This document shows positions 46,327-57,100 of a stretch of DNA of 64,000 bases, piece by piece. A program made the translations under genes and the position numbers. The first letter of the stretch is position 1; each line of letters starts with the position of its first letter. The notes beneath the pieces were generated by a model. The model had not been told where the DNA came from, did not search any database, and saw only the letters and a list, made by a program, of their open reading frames with translations. Origin of the DNA: Pachypanchax playfairii (lineage: Eukaryota; Chordata; Actinopteri; Cyprinodontiformes; Aplocheilidae); assembly GCA_006937955.1 (NCBI GenBank), contig SSNP01000418.1, positions 64,227 through 128,226 on the forward strand, written 5' to 3'.

Positions 46327-46735
46327 GTCATGTCTCTGTGAGCTGGTCCTCATCCCATCTCTGTGAGTTGGTCCTCGTCCCGTCTCTGTGACCTGGTCCT
46401 CGTCCCGTCTCTGTGACCTGGTCCTCGTCCCGTCTCTGTGAGCTGGTCCTCGTCCCGTCTCTGTGACCTGGTCCTCGTCCCGTCTCTGTGAGTTGGTCCT
46501 CGTCCCGTCTCTGTGACCTGGTCCTCGTCCCGTCTCTGTGACCTGGTCCTCGTCCCGTCTCTGTGAGTTGGTCCTCGTCCCGTCTCTGTGAGTTGGTCCT
46601 CGTCCCGTCTCTGTGAGTTGGTCCTCGTCCCGTCTCTGTGAGTTGGTCATCGTCTAGTCTCTGTGAGCTGGTCATCGTCCCGTCTCTGTGAGTTGGTCCT
46701 CGTCCCGTCTCTGTGAGCTGGTCATCGTCCCGTGT
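46327..46735 (-). repeat. 25-bp minisatellite, array B2
   Basis: About 16 units of the same repeat as B1, beginning with the same variant units (CTCATCCCATCTCTG). The right end overlaps the stop codon of receptor C at 46722-46724. Confidence 0.97.
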
Positions 46736-47642
46736 CTGTGCTGTGTCTCCATCCTGGTAGTTTTCCTGTTCTGTAGAGGAACAGCAGTGGTAACACCAGA
46801 GAGCAGGGCAGGTTAAACCAGATCTGAGACGACAGCACCACACACTGAACATCTCTGTATAATGTTGGTGACGAGTTCACCACATAAAAAAACAAATTTG
46901 CTGTGAATTTAAACGTCAACGTTCCCAAAATAATCACAATAGTCCTGAAAGCCCTCCGTTTTGTCTGACCAGCCTGCACTCTGTCCCTGCCCCCCTCTCC
47001 CGGCCGTGGACGGATCAGAACACACAGCACAGAAAGACCACAGAAACATACAATGATCAAGCACAGCAGCATCCCACAGGCTGACAGGAGGCTGAACTCA
47101 GGATGATTTAAACTCACGACAAACACAACCAGTCCTGCAAAGCACAGCAGCCAGATAAGCAGGATGCTGATGGTTCTGATCCAGAGCCCACCCGCCCGCC
47201 TCCGTCTCATGTACGTGATGGGATGGACAACAGCTTGGTAGCGGTCCACACAGATCAGAACAGGTAGAAGCATCTGAGCAGTCCAGGGAAACGCAGTGAT
47301 GAGAATACCTCCAAAAATCATCCGAGTAACGTTAAAAAAGATGCTGAAAATGTTCAAGGTGACGCCCAGAACTCCAACCAGCTCCAGGACGGACATGTTG
47401 TAGGTGTAGAAGTCAGAGTGGCTGATGAGTGGTGAGGAACGCTGCTGGTGCCAGCGCTGGTAACCCAGAGACAGGATGTAGGTGGAGAGAGGGAGCAGCA
47501 GGATGAACTGGGTGAAGCTGTAGGCAGTGTACACACGGACCACTACCACAGACTTAAAACACAAACCAACATTCAGAAACATGCTGTTAGAGTGGAGCTG
47601 AGGAAGAGGAGGGTCGCTCGTAGAGGAAGAGTTGACCAACAT
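46722..47642 (-). CDS. Orphan rhodopsin-like GPCR, paralogue C (306 aa); C-terminus encoded by minisatellite
   Basis: Same receptor family. The start MLVNSSSTSD was chosen because it aligns with the other paralogues and follows a likely acceptor (ACTCCCTTCAG on the minus strand). An open frame extends further upstream to 47798 but is probably leader or intron. Hallmarks are the basic loop RWHQQRSSPLISHSDFYTYN, VLICVDRYQAVVHPITYM (a true DRY), WLLCFAGLV, and WFNLPCSLVLPLLFLYRTGKL in helix 7 without NPxxY. The final residues HSTDTGR and the stop are made by the first unit of the 25-bp minisatellite. It is convergent with receptor B, the two 3' ends facing the repeat complex between them. Confidence 0.8.
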   Translation of the reverse strand: MLVNSSSTSDPPLPQLHSNSMFLNVGLCFKSVVVVRVYTAYSFTQFILLLPLSTYILSLGYQRWHQQRSSPLISHSDFYTYNMSVLELVGVLGVTLNIFSIFFNVTRMIFGGILITAFPWTAQMLLPVLICVDRYQAVVHPITYMRRRRAGGLWIRTISILLIWLLCFAGLVVFVVSLNHPEFSLLSACGMLLCLIIVCFCGLSVLCVLIRPRPGEGGRDRVQAGQTKRRAFRTIVIILGTLTFKFTANLFFYVVNSSPTLYRDVQCVVLSSQIWFNLPCSLVLPLLFLYRTGKLPGWRHSTDTGR

Positions 47643-47799
47643 TTTCTCACAGCTCACCTGAAGGGAGTAAAAATCAGAAGGAAGATGTTTTATAAAGAAT
47701 TCTGGAGAAGTTTTGGAACCATGTCTGTGCAGAAGCTGCTCGGTGGAACAGCGGCATGCTTCACTAACATTTAATAACATACACCACCTGCAAGACAAT

Positions 47800-48898
47800 A
47801 ATAAATGACAAACAACAATAATAATGATATCAGAGTATCAGTTTAGTCACATTTTAATATAAAGAACATCTCACCAGCAGCTGGTTCTCAGTCTGACGTC
47901 TCTGGAACCTTCAGGGTCACTGACGGAGGAGGTTTTAAACATATATGTAACATACTGTTCAGTGCATGTTGAAAAAGCAACAAACATCAATCAGTGTCAC
48001 GGTACATTAAAATGGAACTCGAGCCGGGATTCAACTCATTTACATTAAACAAATCTAATCACATGTCAGCTCCATCCTTCCATCCATCTTCTGTTCCTGT
48101 TCAGGGTCACAGAGAGCAGGTGTCAGTGGGCGAGAGGCGGGGCTACACCTGGACAGGTTGCTGATCCATCACAGAGACACATTGTGACCAATTACCCTTC
48201 AATACTGTAAATATGAGGCACATAAATCAGAAGCCACAGTTGGTTTTTGCATGCGTGCAGTTTACATGTTCACCGCTTGTTTTGAATAAACACCTGCTTT
48301 TAGTTCCAGCTGAGTTTAATCAGATGTTATAAACTGTTTATGGAAATATATCAGTCACATAAACATCCTTCTTTCTTTGTATAAAACGTAGTAATATTAA
48401 CGTCTCATTAGATAAATGTATTGTGCCTCCTCAGACCTCATGTGTGAGGACGTTGATATTAATATTAATATTCTTATAGTTAATAATATTATTATTATAT
48501 AATTATAATATTCTCATAGTTCAGTCTGGACCTCTTGTCTTTATTTAATTTAAGGTCTTTTTTTTTACATCTTGTGTTTTTAATGTAAAAGATTCATCAG
48601 AATTTGGGGTTTTTAACCTTAAAAATAACATTTCATACAAATTTCAGGACTTTCTGGTTATTTCTTAAGTATTAACCAGTAATATGAAACATTTTATATC
48701 TAAAAAGCGTCAGAAAACACTGATTAACAGACCTTTCAATCTGTCTGCGTTAAAATTTGCTGTAGCAAAAAAAAAATTGGCTGCAACTCATTAATATTCA
48801 TTATTCTAATTTGCTGGACTCTGATTGGCTAACAAACTAGCCTATGAGAGCAAGGCTTCCTGTTTCCTGCCCCATTGCAAATGGCAACAGCACACCAA
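47800..48898. other. Upstream region of receptor C, no gene recognised
   Basis: AT-rich intergenic sequence with a fish-repeat-like stretch around 48060-48220 and AT-rich simple sequence near 48450-48510. The leader exon of receptor C may lie here. Confidence 0.3.
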
Positions 48899-49502
48899 GG
48901 GTGTTTCTCAATGTCAAGGAGCCTTGCCTACCGAGGCAATGCCTTAGTAGGTGAGGCATCTTGATTGCCAGAACACTGGAACAGACTTCACTCACGTGAC
49001 CGCGGCTGCCTGCTCACGCACACTGTTTACGTCCCGCCCATCGCCCATGAAGCTAGAAATGTTAATAAAAATAAAATAAAATCAATGTGCAAGCGAGTTA
49101 ATACCTTCTAGCTACCGAAGCTGTAACTACAAAGCAACTAACCAACCATATAACTGCTTTGGATTTAAAAAAACATTTTAAACATAAGCCTGATAACAAC
49201 AATCAGTAACTTACATTTAAACAGGAAATTTGCCTTTGAAGTAGCTGCTGCTGGATCCTCAACCGCCATTTTTTGAAAATACCGCAATGTACTCTGGGAA
49301 ATTTGTGACCGAGGGAAGGTATCAAGGTACGTCCCATGTATCCTTGGTATTTTTAGCTCAACAGCAGGCAAACTGAGTACAGATGCCTTGGTAGCAAATG
49401 AACATTGGAAGCGCCTTGGCGGGTCCCGATGACGTATCTCCTAGGCAACCAGGCCGGGACAAAGGCATTAATGCAAGGTTCCTTGGCTTTGAGAAACACC
49501 CC
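48899..49502. mobile_element. Non-autonomous DNA transposon with inverted termini
   Basis: GGGTGTTTCTCAA at the left end is matched by TTTGAGAAACACCC at the right. The subterminal sequences CAAGGAGCCTTGC and GCAAGGTTCCTTGG are also mirror-related. No transposase ORF is present. Target-site duplication is not clear. Confidence 0.65.
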
Positions 49503-49855
49503 AGGTCTCTTCCTGTTTGCTACGTCTCATGCTAACAGCTTTTAGCCAGCAGCATGCTAGGCGTGGTTTCAACTGCAGGAGCTGATGAATACTAACGAAC
49601 AAAGGAGTTGTGATGAAACAGATACAGGCCGTTAGAACTCTGGTTTTATCACCACCTGCGTAGTTTGAGAGATTAAAACTGAAAGAGAAGTTGTTGACCT
49701 GTTTTCACCCACTATGAAGGTAAGAACACCTGTGGAGCTAAAATATTCAACAGAAACCTCAGAAAAACTGTTTTTAATGGAAGGGCCTCTTTAAGAAATT
49801 GTTCCAAAATGCTTATATTTTATAGTTATTATTATTATTATTAATATTATTTAGC

Positions 49856-50212
49856 ACTCCAACATAAGGGCGTTTCACTCCAATATGTGGGCATTTCATT
49901 CCAACATGTGGGCGTGTCACTTCAACATGTGGGTGTGTCATTCCAACCTGTGGGTGTGTCATTCCAACATGTGGGTGTGTCATTCCAACCTGTGGGTGTG
50001 TCACTTCAACATGTGGGTGTGTCATTCCAACCTGTGGGTGTGTCATTCCAACATGTGGGTGTGTCATTCCAACATGTGGGTGTGTCATTCCAACCTGTGG
50101 GCGTGTCACTTCAACATGTGGGTGTGTCACTCCAACCTGTGGGCGTGTCATTCCAACATGTGGGCGTGTCACTCCAACATAAGGGCATGTTGCTCCAACA
50201 TGTTAGTGTTTA
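49856..50212. repeat. 21-bp minisatellite
   Basis: About 16-17 units of GTGTCATTCCAACATGTGGGT with C/A, C/T and G/T variants (CCTGTGGG, ACTTCAACATG). The unit length is a multiple of three, so open frames on both strands with a 7-residue period appear and should be ignored. Confidence 0.95.
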
Positions 50213-50595
50213 ATTAACACAGCTGTCTGAGAGTTCAGAGTTTTCTTATTTACAACAATATAACCTTCATTTTACAAAACTAAAAAACCAATGAAAAGGT
50301 GAGTGTTTTTAATCTTCTACAGTTTAAGGTTTTATTCTTTAAATCTTAGTGTTTGATATGTAACTTACGGCCAGCGGGTACATTTTTGCTGCTTTTCCAA
50401 ATGCCTTTAAGTCTCATTCTGAGGTTTTTCTTAACTCTGGTTAAAACTAACAGCTTTCTCATGTAGTCGGATTCATTAAAGTTTTTTCTTGTGATTTTTT
50501 TTTTGACAGTTTTCACAGAAAAGACAGGAATTATCAGAAGATACTGTGACTACAGAGGGAGTTCAACCTCCTGACATTAATAATGGTGTCTGTCT

Positions 50596-51577
50596 ACACC
50601 TCCATCATCTAGTCCATCTTCACCTCCTCCATCATCTAGTCCATCTTCACCTCCTCCATCATAGAGTCCATCTTCACCTCCTCCATCATCTAGTCCATCT
50701 TCACCTCCTCCATCATCTAGTCCATCTTCACCTCCTCCATCATCTAGTCCATCTTCACCTCCTCCATCATCTAGTCCATCTTCACCTCCTCCATCATCTA
50801 GTCCATCTTCACCTCCTCCATCATCTGGTCCATCTTCACCTCCTCCATCATCTAGTCAATTTTCACCTCCTCCATCATAGAGTCCATCTTCACCTCCTCC
50901 ATCATCTAGTCCATCTTCACCTCCTCCATCATAGAGTCCATCTTCACCTCCTCCATCATCTAGTCCATCTTCACCTCCTCCATCATCTAGTCCATCTTCA
51001 CCTCCTCCATCATCTAGTCCATCTTCACCTCCTCCATCATCTAGTCCATCTTCACCTCCTCCATCATAGAGTCCATCTTCACCTCCTCCATCATCTAGTC
51101 CATCTTCACCTCCTCCATCATCTAGTCCATCTTCACCTCCTCCATCATCTAGTCCATCTTCACCTCCTCCATCATCTAGTCAATTTTCACCTCCTCCATC
51201 ATAGAGTCCATCTTCACCTCCTCCATCATCTAATCCATCTTCACCTCCTCCATCATAGAGTCCATCTTCACCTCCTCCATCATCTAGTCCATCTTCACCT
51301 CCTCCATCATAGAGTCCATCTTCACCTCCTCCATCATCTAGTCCATCTTCACCTCCTCCATCATCTAGTCCATCTTCACCTCCTCCATCATCTAGTCCAT
51401 CTTCACCTCCTCCATCATCTAGTCCATCTTCACCTCCTCCATCATCTAGTCCATCTTCACCTCCTCCATCATCTAGTCCATCTTCACCTCCTCCATCATC
51501 TAGTCCATCTTCACCTCCTCCATCATAGAGTCCATCTTCACCTCCTCCATCATAGAGTCCATCTTCACCTCCTCCAA
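50596..51577. repeat. 27-bp minisatellite
   Basis: About 36 units of CCATCTTCACCTCCTCCATC plus ATCTAGT or ATAGAGT. A rarer CAATTTTC-bearing unit occurs twice, about 324 bp (12 units) apart, each time followed by the same order of variants, which shows a higher-order repeat. The 366-codon + strand frame is an artefact of the 27-bp period. Confidence 0.95.
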
Positions 51578-52008
51578 CACCACCTGGTTCACTGCAGCTT
51601 CAGCCAAGGACAAAGACTGACTGCAGCGTATCATCCGCTCTACTGAGAAGGGGACTGTCTGCAGTCTTCCTTCCCTCCAGGACCTGTACACCAGTTCATC
51701 AGGTTCTTCGCCTACTGACCTGTTGAATCAGGACACGTTATATGAACAACCACATGACCACCTCCTCACATACACACACACTATCTCAGTGGGTCATTTG
51801 CATCCTAGAGTTTATTAATAAACACATGGACATTTGGATTATTGCACCAACACGTTGGACATGAAATATTTCTGGTTCTTTGTTATTCTTCAATTTATTC
51901 TCTGTAGATTCATTCTAGACAAATTCCACATATTGTGCAAATAAAACTTGCCAATAAATTGACTCTGTTGTTTCTGTTTTCTTTAGATCTTTAACATATG
52001 CGGTTAGC
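51578..52008. other. Spacer upstream of receptor D
   Basis: No gene is seen. It ends with a T-rich tract and TTCTTTAG at about 51987, a likely splice acceptor for receptor D. Confidence 0.35.
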
Positions 52009-52860
52009 ATGTTGGCTAACACCTCCTCCACTGATCAACAGCACTACTACTGCTCACAGTCCAAGGAAGCACTTTTTATTTCCACTGGAATGATGGCAGC
52101 AAAATCCGTCCTCATCCTCCCTCTGTCCATGTCCGTCCTCTACCTGGGTCACGAGCGATGGCGTCAGCAGCGCTCCTTTAAAACCACGAGCCACTCGGAC
52201 GTCTTCACCTTCCACCTGGCTGTCATCGAGCTCTTCTGGCCTCTTGGTGCCGTCTGTTACCTTTGTGCTATTTACAAGGAGAACTTCCGGATAATGTTTG
52301 TAGGACTCTGCGGGTTGTCCATCACTTTCTATGGTGAAGTGTTCTTCAACCTGCTGACCTGTGTAGAGAGGTACCTGGCGGTTGTTCACCCCGTCACCTA
52401 CATGATGTTCAAGACCAGCCGTGGAGTCCAGATCAGAAACATCAGCATCAGCTGTGTTTGGCTGCTGTGTTCCGGACTGATAAGTTCTCATGTGGATGCA
52501 ACAAACATCGCTGTGCTTTACATCATCCAGTGTGTTCTGTTTCTCTCCATCGTGGTCATGACTTTCTGCAGCGTCTCTGTCCTCTGGGTTCTGATTCGTC
52601 CAGGACCAGGAGAAGGTTGCAGGGAGAAGGTCGACCAAACGAAGCTGAGAGCGTTCTACACCATCACAGCCAGCTCAGGTGTGCTGTGGGTGTGGTTCAT
52701 AGGGCTCTTTGTTTGCGCTGGTTTCTTTAAGTTTCTTGGACTGAGTGAAGATGTTGAATGTGTTGTGATGGCGAGCGCAGGCTGGTTTAACATTCCCTCC
52801 AGCCTGGTGTCTCCTCTGTTTTATCTACACAGAGCAGGAAAACTGTCCCGGGTCATGTGA
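52009..52860 (+). CDS. Orphan rhodopsin-like GPCR, paralogue D (283 aa)
   Basis: Fourth paralogue. The start MLANTSSTD has a glycosylation site and follows a pyrimidine-rich acceptor by about 22 bases. Approximate helices: 1 at residues 20-45, 2 at 64-88, 3 at 96-125 ending LLTCVERYLAVVHPV, 4 at 145-163, 5 at 167-196, 6 at 215-238, and 7 at 246-270. Helix 7 is WFNIPSSLVSPLFYLHRAG, where SPLFY is the nearest approach to NPxxY in the family. The first intracellular loop is RWRQQRSFKTTSHSDVFTFH. The tail is only KLSRVM and, unlike in B and C, is not made of repeat. A polyadenylation signal lies at about 52889. Confidence 0.82.
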   Translation: MLANTSSTDQQHYYCSQSKEALFISTGMMAAKSVLILPLSMSVLYLGHERWRQQRSFKTTSHSDVFTFHLAVIELFWPLGAVCYLCAIYKENFRIMFVGLCGLSITFYGEVFFNLLTCVERYLAVVHPVTYMMFKTSRGVQIRNISISCVWLLCSGLISSHVDATNIAVLYIIQCVLFLSIVVMTFCSVSVLWVLIRPGPGEGCREKVDQTKLRAFYTITASSGVLWVWFIGLFVCAGFFKFLGLSEDVECVVMASAGWFNIPSSLVSPLFYLHRAGKLSRVM

Positions 52861-53595
52861 TCTTATAATCAGCTGGTCCATCCAAATGAATAAAAACACT
52901 GATAGAACAGATAGAATGTTGAAAATGTTGAATTAATCTGAATATTTTTAGTTCAAAATGTTCAATATGCTGAATATAAATCCAGATGAGTCATGAATGA
53001 TGTCAGAGTTATACAATCACAACGTTCTGGACAGTAACCAGAACCTGTGTGTTTACCTGCTCCTGTCATGATGCAGTCATGCTGCTTCTGGTCACCTGGT
53101 TGTCTGATTCCTCTCACATCATGAAACTACAAGTTGTCCTGGACTAACCCCGTTCTACTCGGTCCCCAGCAGACCTGATTGGTTTTATTCCACAGGAGAT
53201 CAATTTGAATTATACTGAATTGATTTGAGTAAACATTTGTCTTTTTGACTGTTATTTAAATTCTGTCACACTGTTGATGTGTAATATATGTTGTTTGATG
53301 GTAATATGTAAATATTGGTCTGTAGTGCTGTAAATCAATTACATTTCAGATCTTCATGTTAACATTGTCTCCAGCTTCTTGTCACTTCCTGTGGGTTCTG
53401 TCTACTTTTACTTTTAAATTCTTATTTTGTTGCCTTTTCAGTTTTGTGTTTCATTTATTAGAAGTTTTATTTATTTATTTATTTGTTATTGTGAGTTCCC
53501 TGGTCCCTCCTGTCTCCAACTGGGTCAACATGAGGACGGCTTGATAAACTGACCAGAGACATTTACACGTTTCACACTTCATTAACAACCATCAG
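52861..53595. other. Intergenic DNA after receptor D
   Basis: The first part is the probable 3' UTR of receptor D. The rest is AT-rich with no recognised exon. Confidence 0.35.
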
Positions 53596-53599
53596 GAAT

Positions 53600-54107
53600 A
53601 AAACTGATAAAGTTGTTTGAACATTTGTATTATTGCGTTATAAGATTTGCAAATAAACAGTCTTATAATTGGCTCTCTGATAATTTTCTCCACTTAAACG
53701 AGTCTAAATTGGAAGCTATACTGTTTTCCCCTTGGTCTCCTGCTGCTGTAGTCCCGACTCTGCCCTCCTGCTTGTCGGCTCTACTGAAACCAAACATCAA
53801 TAATCTGGAAGTCATCTTTGACCCTGACCTCAGATTTGATGTCCAGATTAATCAGGTTGTTAGATCCTGTTTTTTCCACCTCCGTAGGCTGACCAAGCTA
53901 AAACCCATTCTGAGGAGAATAGATCTTCACTCAGTCATCCATGCGTTTGTGACATCACGCATTGATTATGCCAACTCTCTGTTATATGGTGCTCCTTCAT
54001 CCGCAATAGTTCGTCTCCAGTTAGTACAAAATGCTGCTGCACGATGTTTAACTGGGACTACTTTGAAACAACATATCACCCTGTACTGGCTAATCTGCAC
54101 TGGCTGA
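53600..54107 (+). pseudogene. LINE reverse-transcriptase ORF fragment (L2/CR1-type)
   Basis: The frame reads YNWLSDNFLHLNESKLEAIL, then NLEVIFDPDLRFDVQINQVV, then FVTSRIDYANSLLYGAP and LQLVQNAAARCLTGT. These are the successive C-terminal landmarks of jockey-superfamily LINE polymerase ORFs in fish (WLxxNFLxLNxxKTE, NLGVIFD, SRLDYCNxLLxG, LQxVQNAAARLLT). The next expected motif, HITPVLASLHWLPV, is where the frame enters the 41/42-bp minisatellite. The 5' part of the element is missing. Confidence 0.85.
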
Positions 54108-57100
54108 AACAACATATCACCCTGTACTGGTTAATCTGCACTGGTTGAAACAACATATCACCCCTGTACTGGCTAATCTGCACTGGCTGAAGAAACATAT
54201 CACCCTGTACTGGTTAATCTGCACTGGTTGAAACAACATATCACCCCTGTACTGGTTAATCTGCACTGGTTGAAACAACATATCACCCCTGTACTGGCTA
54301 ATCTGCACTGGCTGAAGCAACATATCACCCTGTACTGGTTAATCTGCACTGGCTGAAGCAACATATCACCCTGTACTGGTTAATCTGCACTGGTTGAAAC
54401 AACATATCACTCCTGTACTGGTTAATCTGCACTGGCTGAAACAACATATCACCCCTGTACTGGTTAATCTGCACTGGTTGAAACAACATATCACCCCTGT
54501 ACTGGCTAATCTGCACTGGTTGAAACAACATATCACCCCTGTACTGGTTAATCTGCACTGGTTGAAACAACATATCACCCCTGTACTGGCTAATCTGCAC
54601 TGGCTGAAACAACATATCACCCCTNNNNNNNNNNNNNNNNNNNNNNNNNNNNNNNNNNNNNNNNNNNNNNNNNNNCTGAAACAACATTTCTCCCCTGTAC
54701 TGGCTAATCTGCACTGGCTGAAGCAACATATCACCCCTGTACTGGTTAATCTGCACTGGCTGAAGCAACATATCACTCCTGCACTGGCTAATCTGCACTG
54801 GCTGACGCAACATATCACCCTGTACTGGTTAATCTGCACTGGCTGAAGCAACATATCACCCTGTACTGGTTAATCTGCACTGGCTGAAGCAACATATCAC
54901 CCTGTACTGGTTAATCTGCACTGGCTGAAGCAACATATCACCCTGTACTGGTTAATCTGCACTGGCTGAAGCAACATATCACCCTGTACTGGTTAATCTG
55001 CACTGGCTGAAGCAACATATCACTCCTGTACTGGTTAATCTGCACTGGCTGAAGCAACATATCACCCTGTACTGGTTAATCTGCACTGGCTGAAGCAACA
55101 TATCACCCTGTACTGGTTAATCTGCACTGGCTGAAGCAACATATCACCCTGTACTGGTTAATCTGCACTGGCTGAAGCAACATATCACCCTGTACTGGTT
55201 AATCTGCACTGGCTGAAGCAACATATCACTCCTGTACTGGTTAATCTGCACTGGCTGAAGCAACATATCACCCCTGTACTGGCTAATCTGCACTGGCTGA
55301 AGCAACATATCACCCCTGTACTGGTTAATCTGCACTGGCTAATCTGCACTGGCTGAAACAACATATCACCCTGTACTGGTTAATCTGCACTGGCTGAAGC
55401 AACATATCACCCTGTACTGGTTAATCTGCACTGGCTGAAGCAACATATCACTCCTGTACTGGTTAATCTGCACTGGCTGAAGCAACATATCACCCCTGTA
55501 CTGGCTAATCTGCACTGGCTGAAACAACATATCCTCCCTGTACTGGCTAATCTGCACTGGCTGAAGCAACATATCACCCCTGTACTGGCTAATCTGCACT
55601 GGCTGAAGCAACATATCACCCCTGTACTGGTTAATCTGCACTGGCTGAAGCAACATATCACCCTGTATTGGTTAATCTGCACTGGCTGAAGCAACATATC
55701 ACCCTGTACTGGTTAATCTGCACTGGCTGAAGCAACATATCACCCCTGTACTGGCTAATCTGCACTGGCTAAAGCAACATATCACCCCTGTACTGGCTAA
55801 TCTGCACTGGCTGAAACAACATATCTTCCCTGTACTGGCTAATCTGCACTGGCTGAAGCAACATATCACCCTGTACTGGTTAATCTGCACTGGCTGAAGC
55901 AACATATCACCCTGTACTGGTTAATCTGCACTGGCTGAAGCAACATATCACCCTGTACTGGTTAATCTGCACTGGCTTAAACAACATATCACCCCTGTAC
56001 TGGTTAATCTGCACTGGCTGAAGCAACATATCACTCCTGCACTGGCTAATCTGCACTGGCTGACGCAACATATCACCCTGTACTGGTTAATCTGCACTGG
56101 CTGAAGCAACATATCACTCCTGCACTGGCTAATCTGCACTGGCTGACGCAACATATCACCCTGAACTGGTTAATCTGCACTGGCTGAAGCAACATATCAC
56201 TCCTGTACTGGTTAATCTGCACTGGCTGAAGCAACATATCACTCCTGTACTGGTTAATCTGCACTGGCTGAAGCAACATATCACCCCTGTACTGGCTAAT
56301 CTGCACTGGCTGAAGCAACATATCACCCCTGTACTGGTTAATCTGCACTGGCTGAAGCAACATATCACTCCTGTACTGGTTAATCTGCACTGGCTGAAGC
56401 AACATATCACCCTGTACTGGTTAATCTGCACTGGCTAATCTGCACTGGCTGAAACAACATATCACCCTGTACTGGTTAATCTGCACTGGCTGAAGCAACA
56501 TATCACCCTGTACTGGTTAATCTGCACTGGCTGAAGCAACATATCACCCCTGTACTGGCTAATCTGCACTGGCTGAAGCAACATATCACCCTGTACTGGT
56601 TAATCTGCACTGGCTGAAGCAACATATCACTCCTGTACTGGTTAATCTGCACTGGCTGAAGCAACATATCACCCCTGTACTGGCTAATCTGCACTGGCTG
56701 AAGCAACATATCACCCCTGTACTGGTTAATCTGCACTGGCTGAAGCAGATTAACCAGGTTAATCTGCACTGTCTGAAGCAACATATCACCCCTGTACTGG
56801 CTAATCTGCACTGGCTGAAACAACATATCTTCCCTGTACTGGCTAATCTGCACTGGCTGAAGCAACATATCACCCCTGTACTGGCTAATCTGCACTGGCT
56901 GAAGCAACATATCACCCCTGTACTGGCTATTCTGCACTGGCTGAAGCAACATATCACCCTGTACTGGTTAATCTGCACTGGCTGAAGCAACATATCCTCC
57001 TGTACTGGTTAATCTGCACTGGCTGAAGCAACATATCACTCCTGTACTGGTTAATCTGCACTGGCTGAAGCAACATATCACCCTGTACTGGTTAATCTGC

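Noticed and set aside
47643..47798. N-terminal extension of receptor C starting MSCRWCMLL
   Set aside because: The extension has no membrane or signal features and spans a likely splice acceptor; the MLVNSSS start aligns with the paralogues.
50546..51646. 366-codon histidine/leucine-rich frame
   Set aside because: Explained entirely by the 27-bp satellite.
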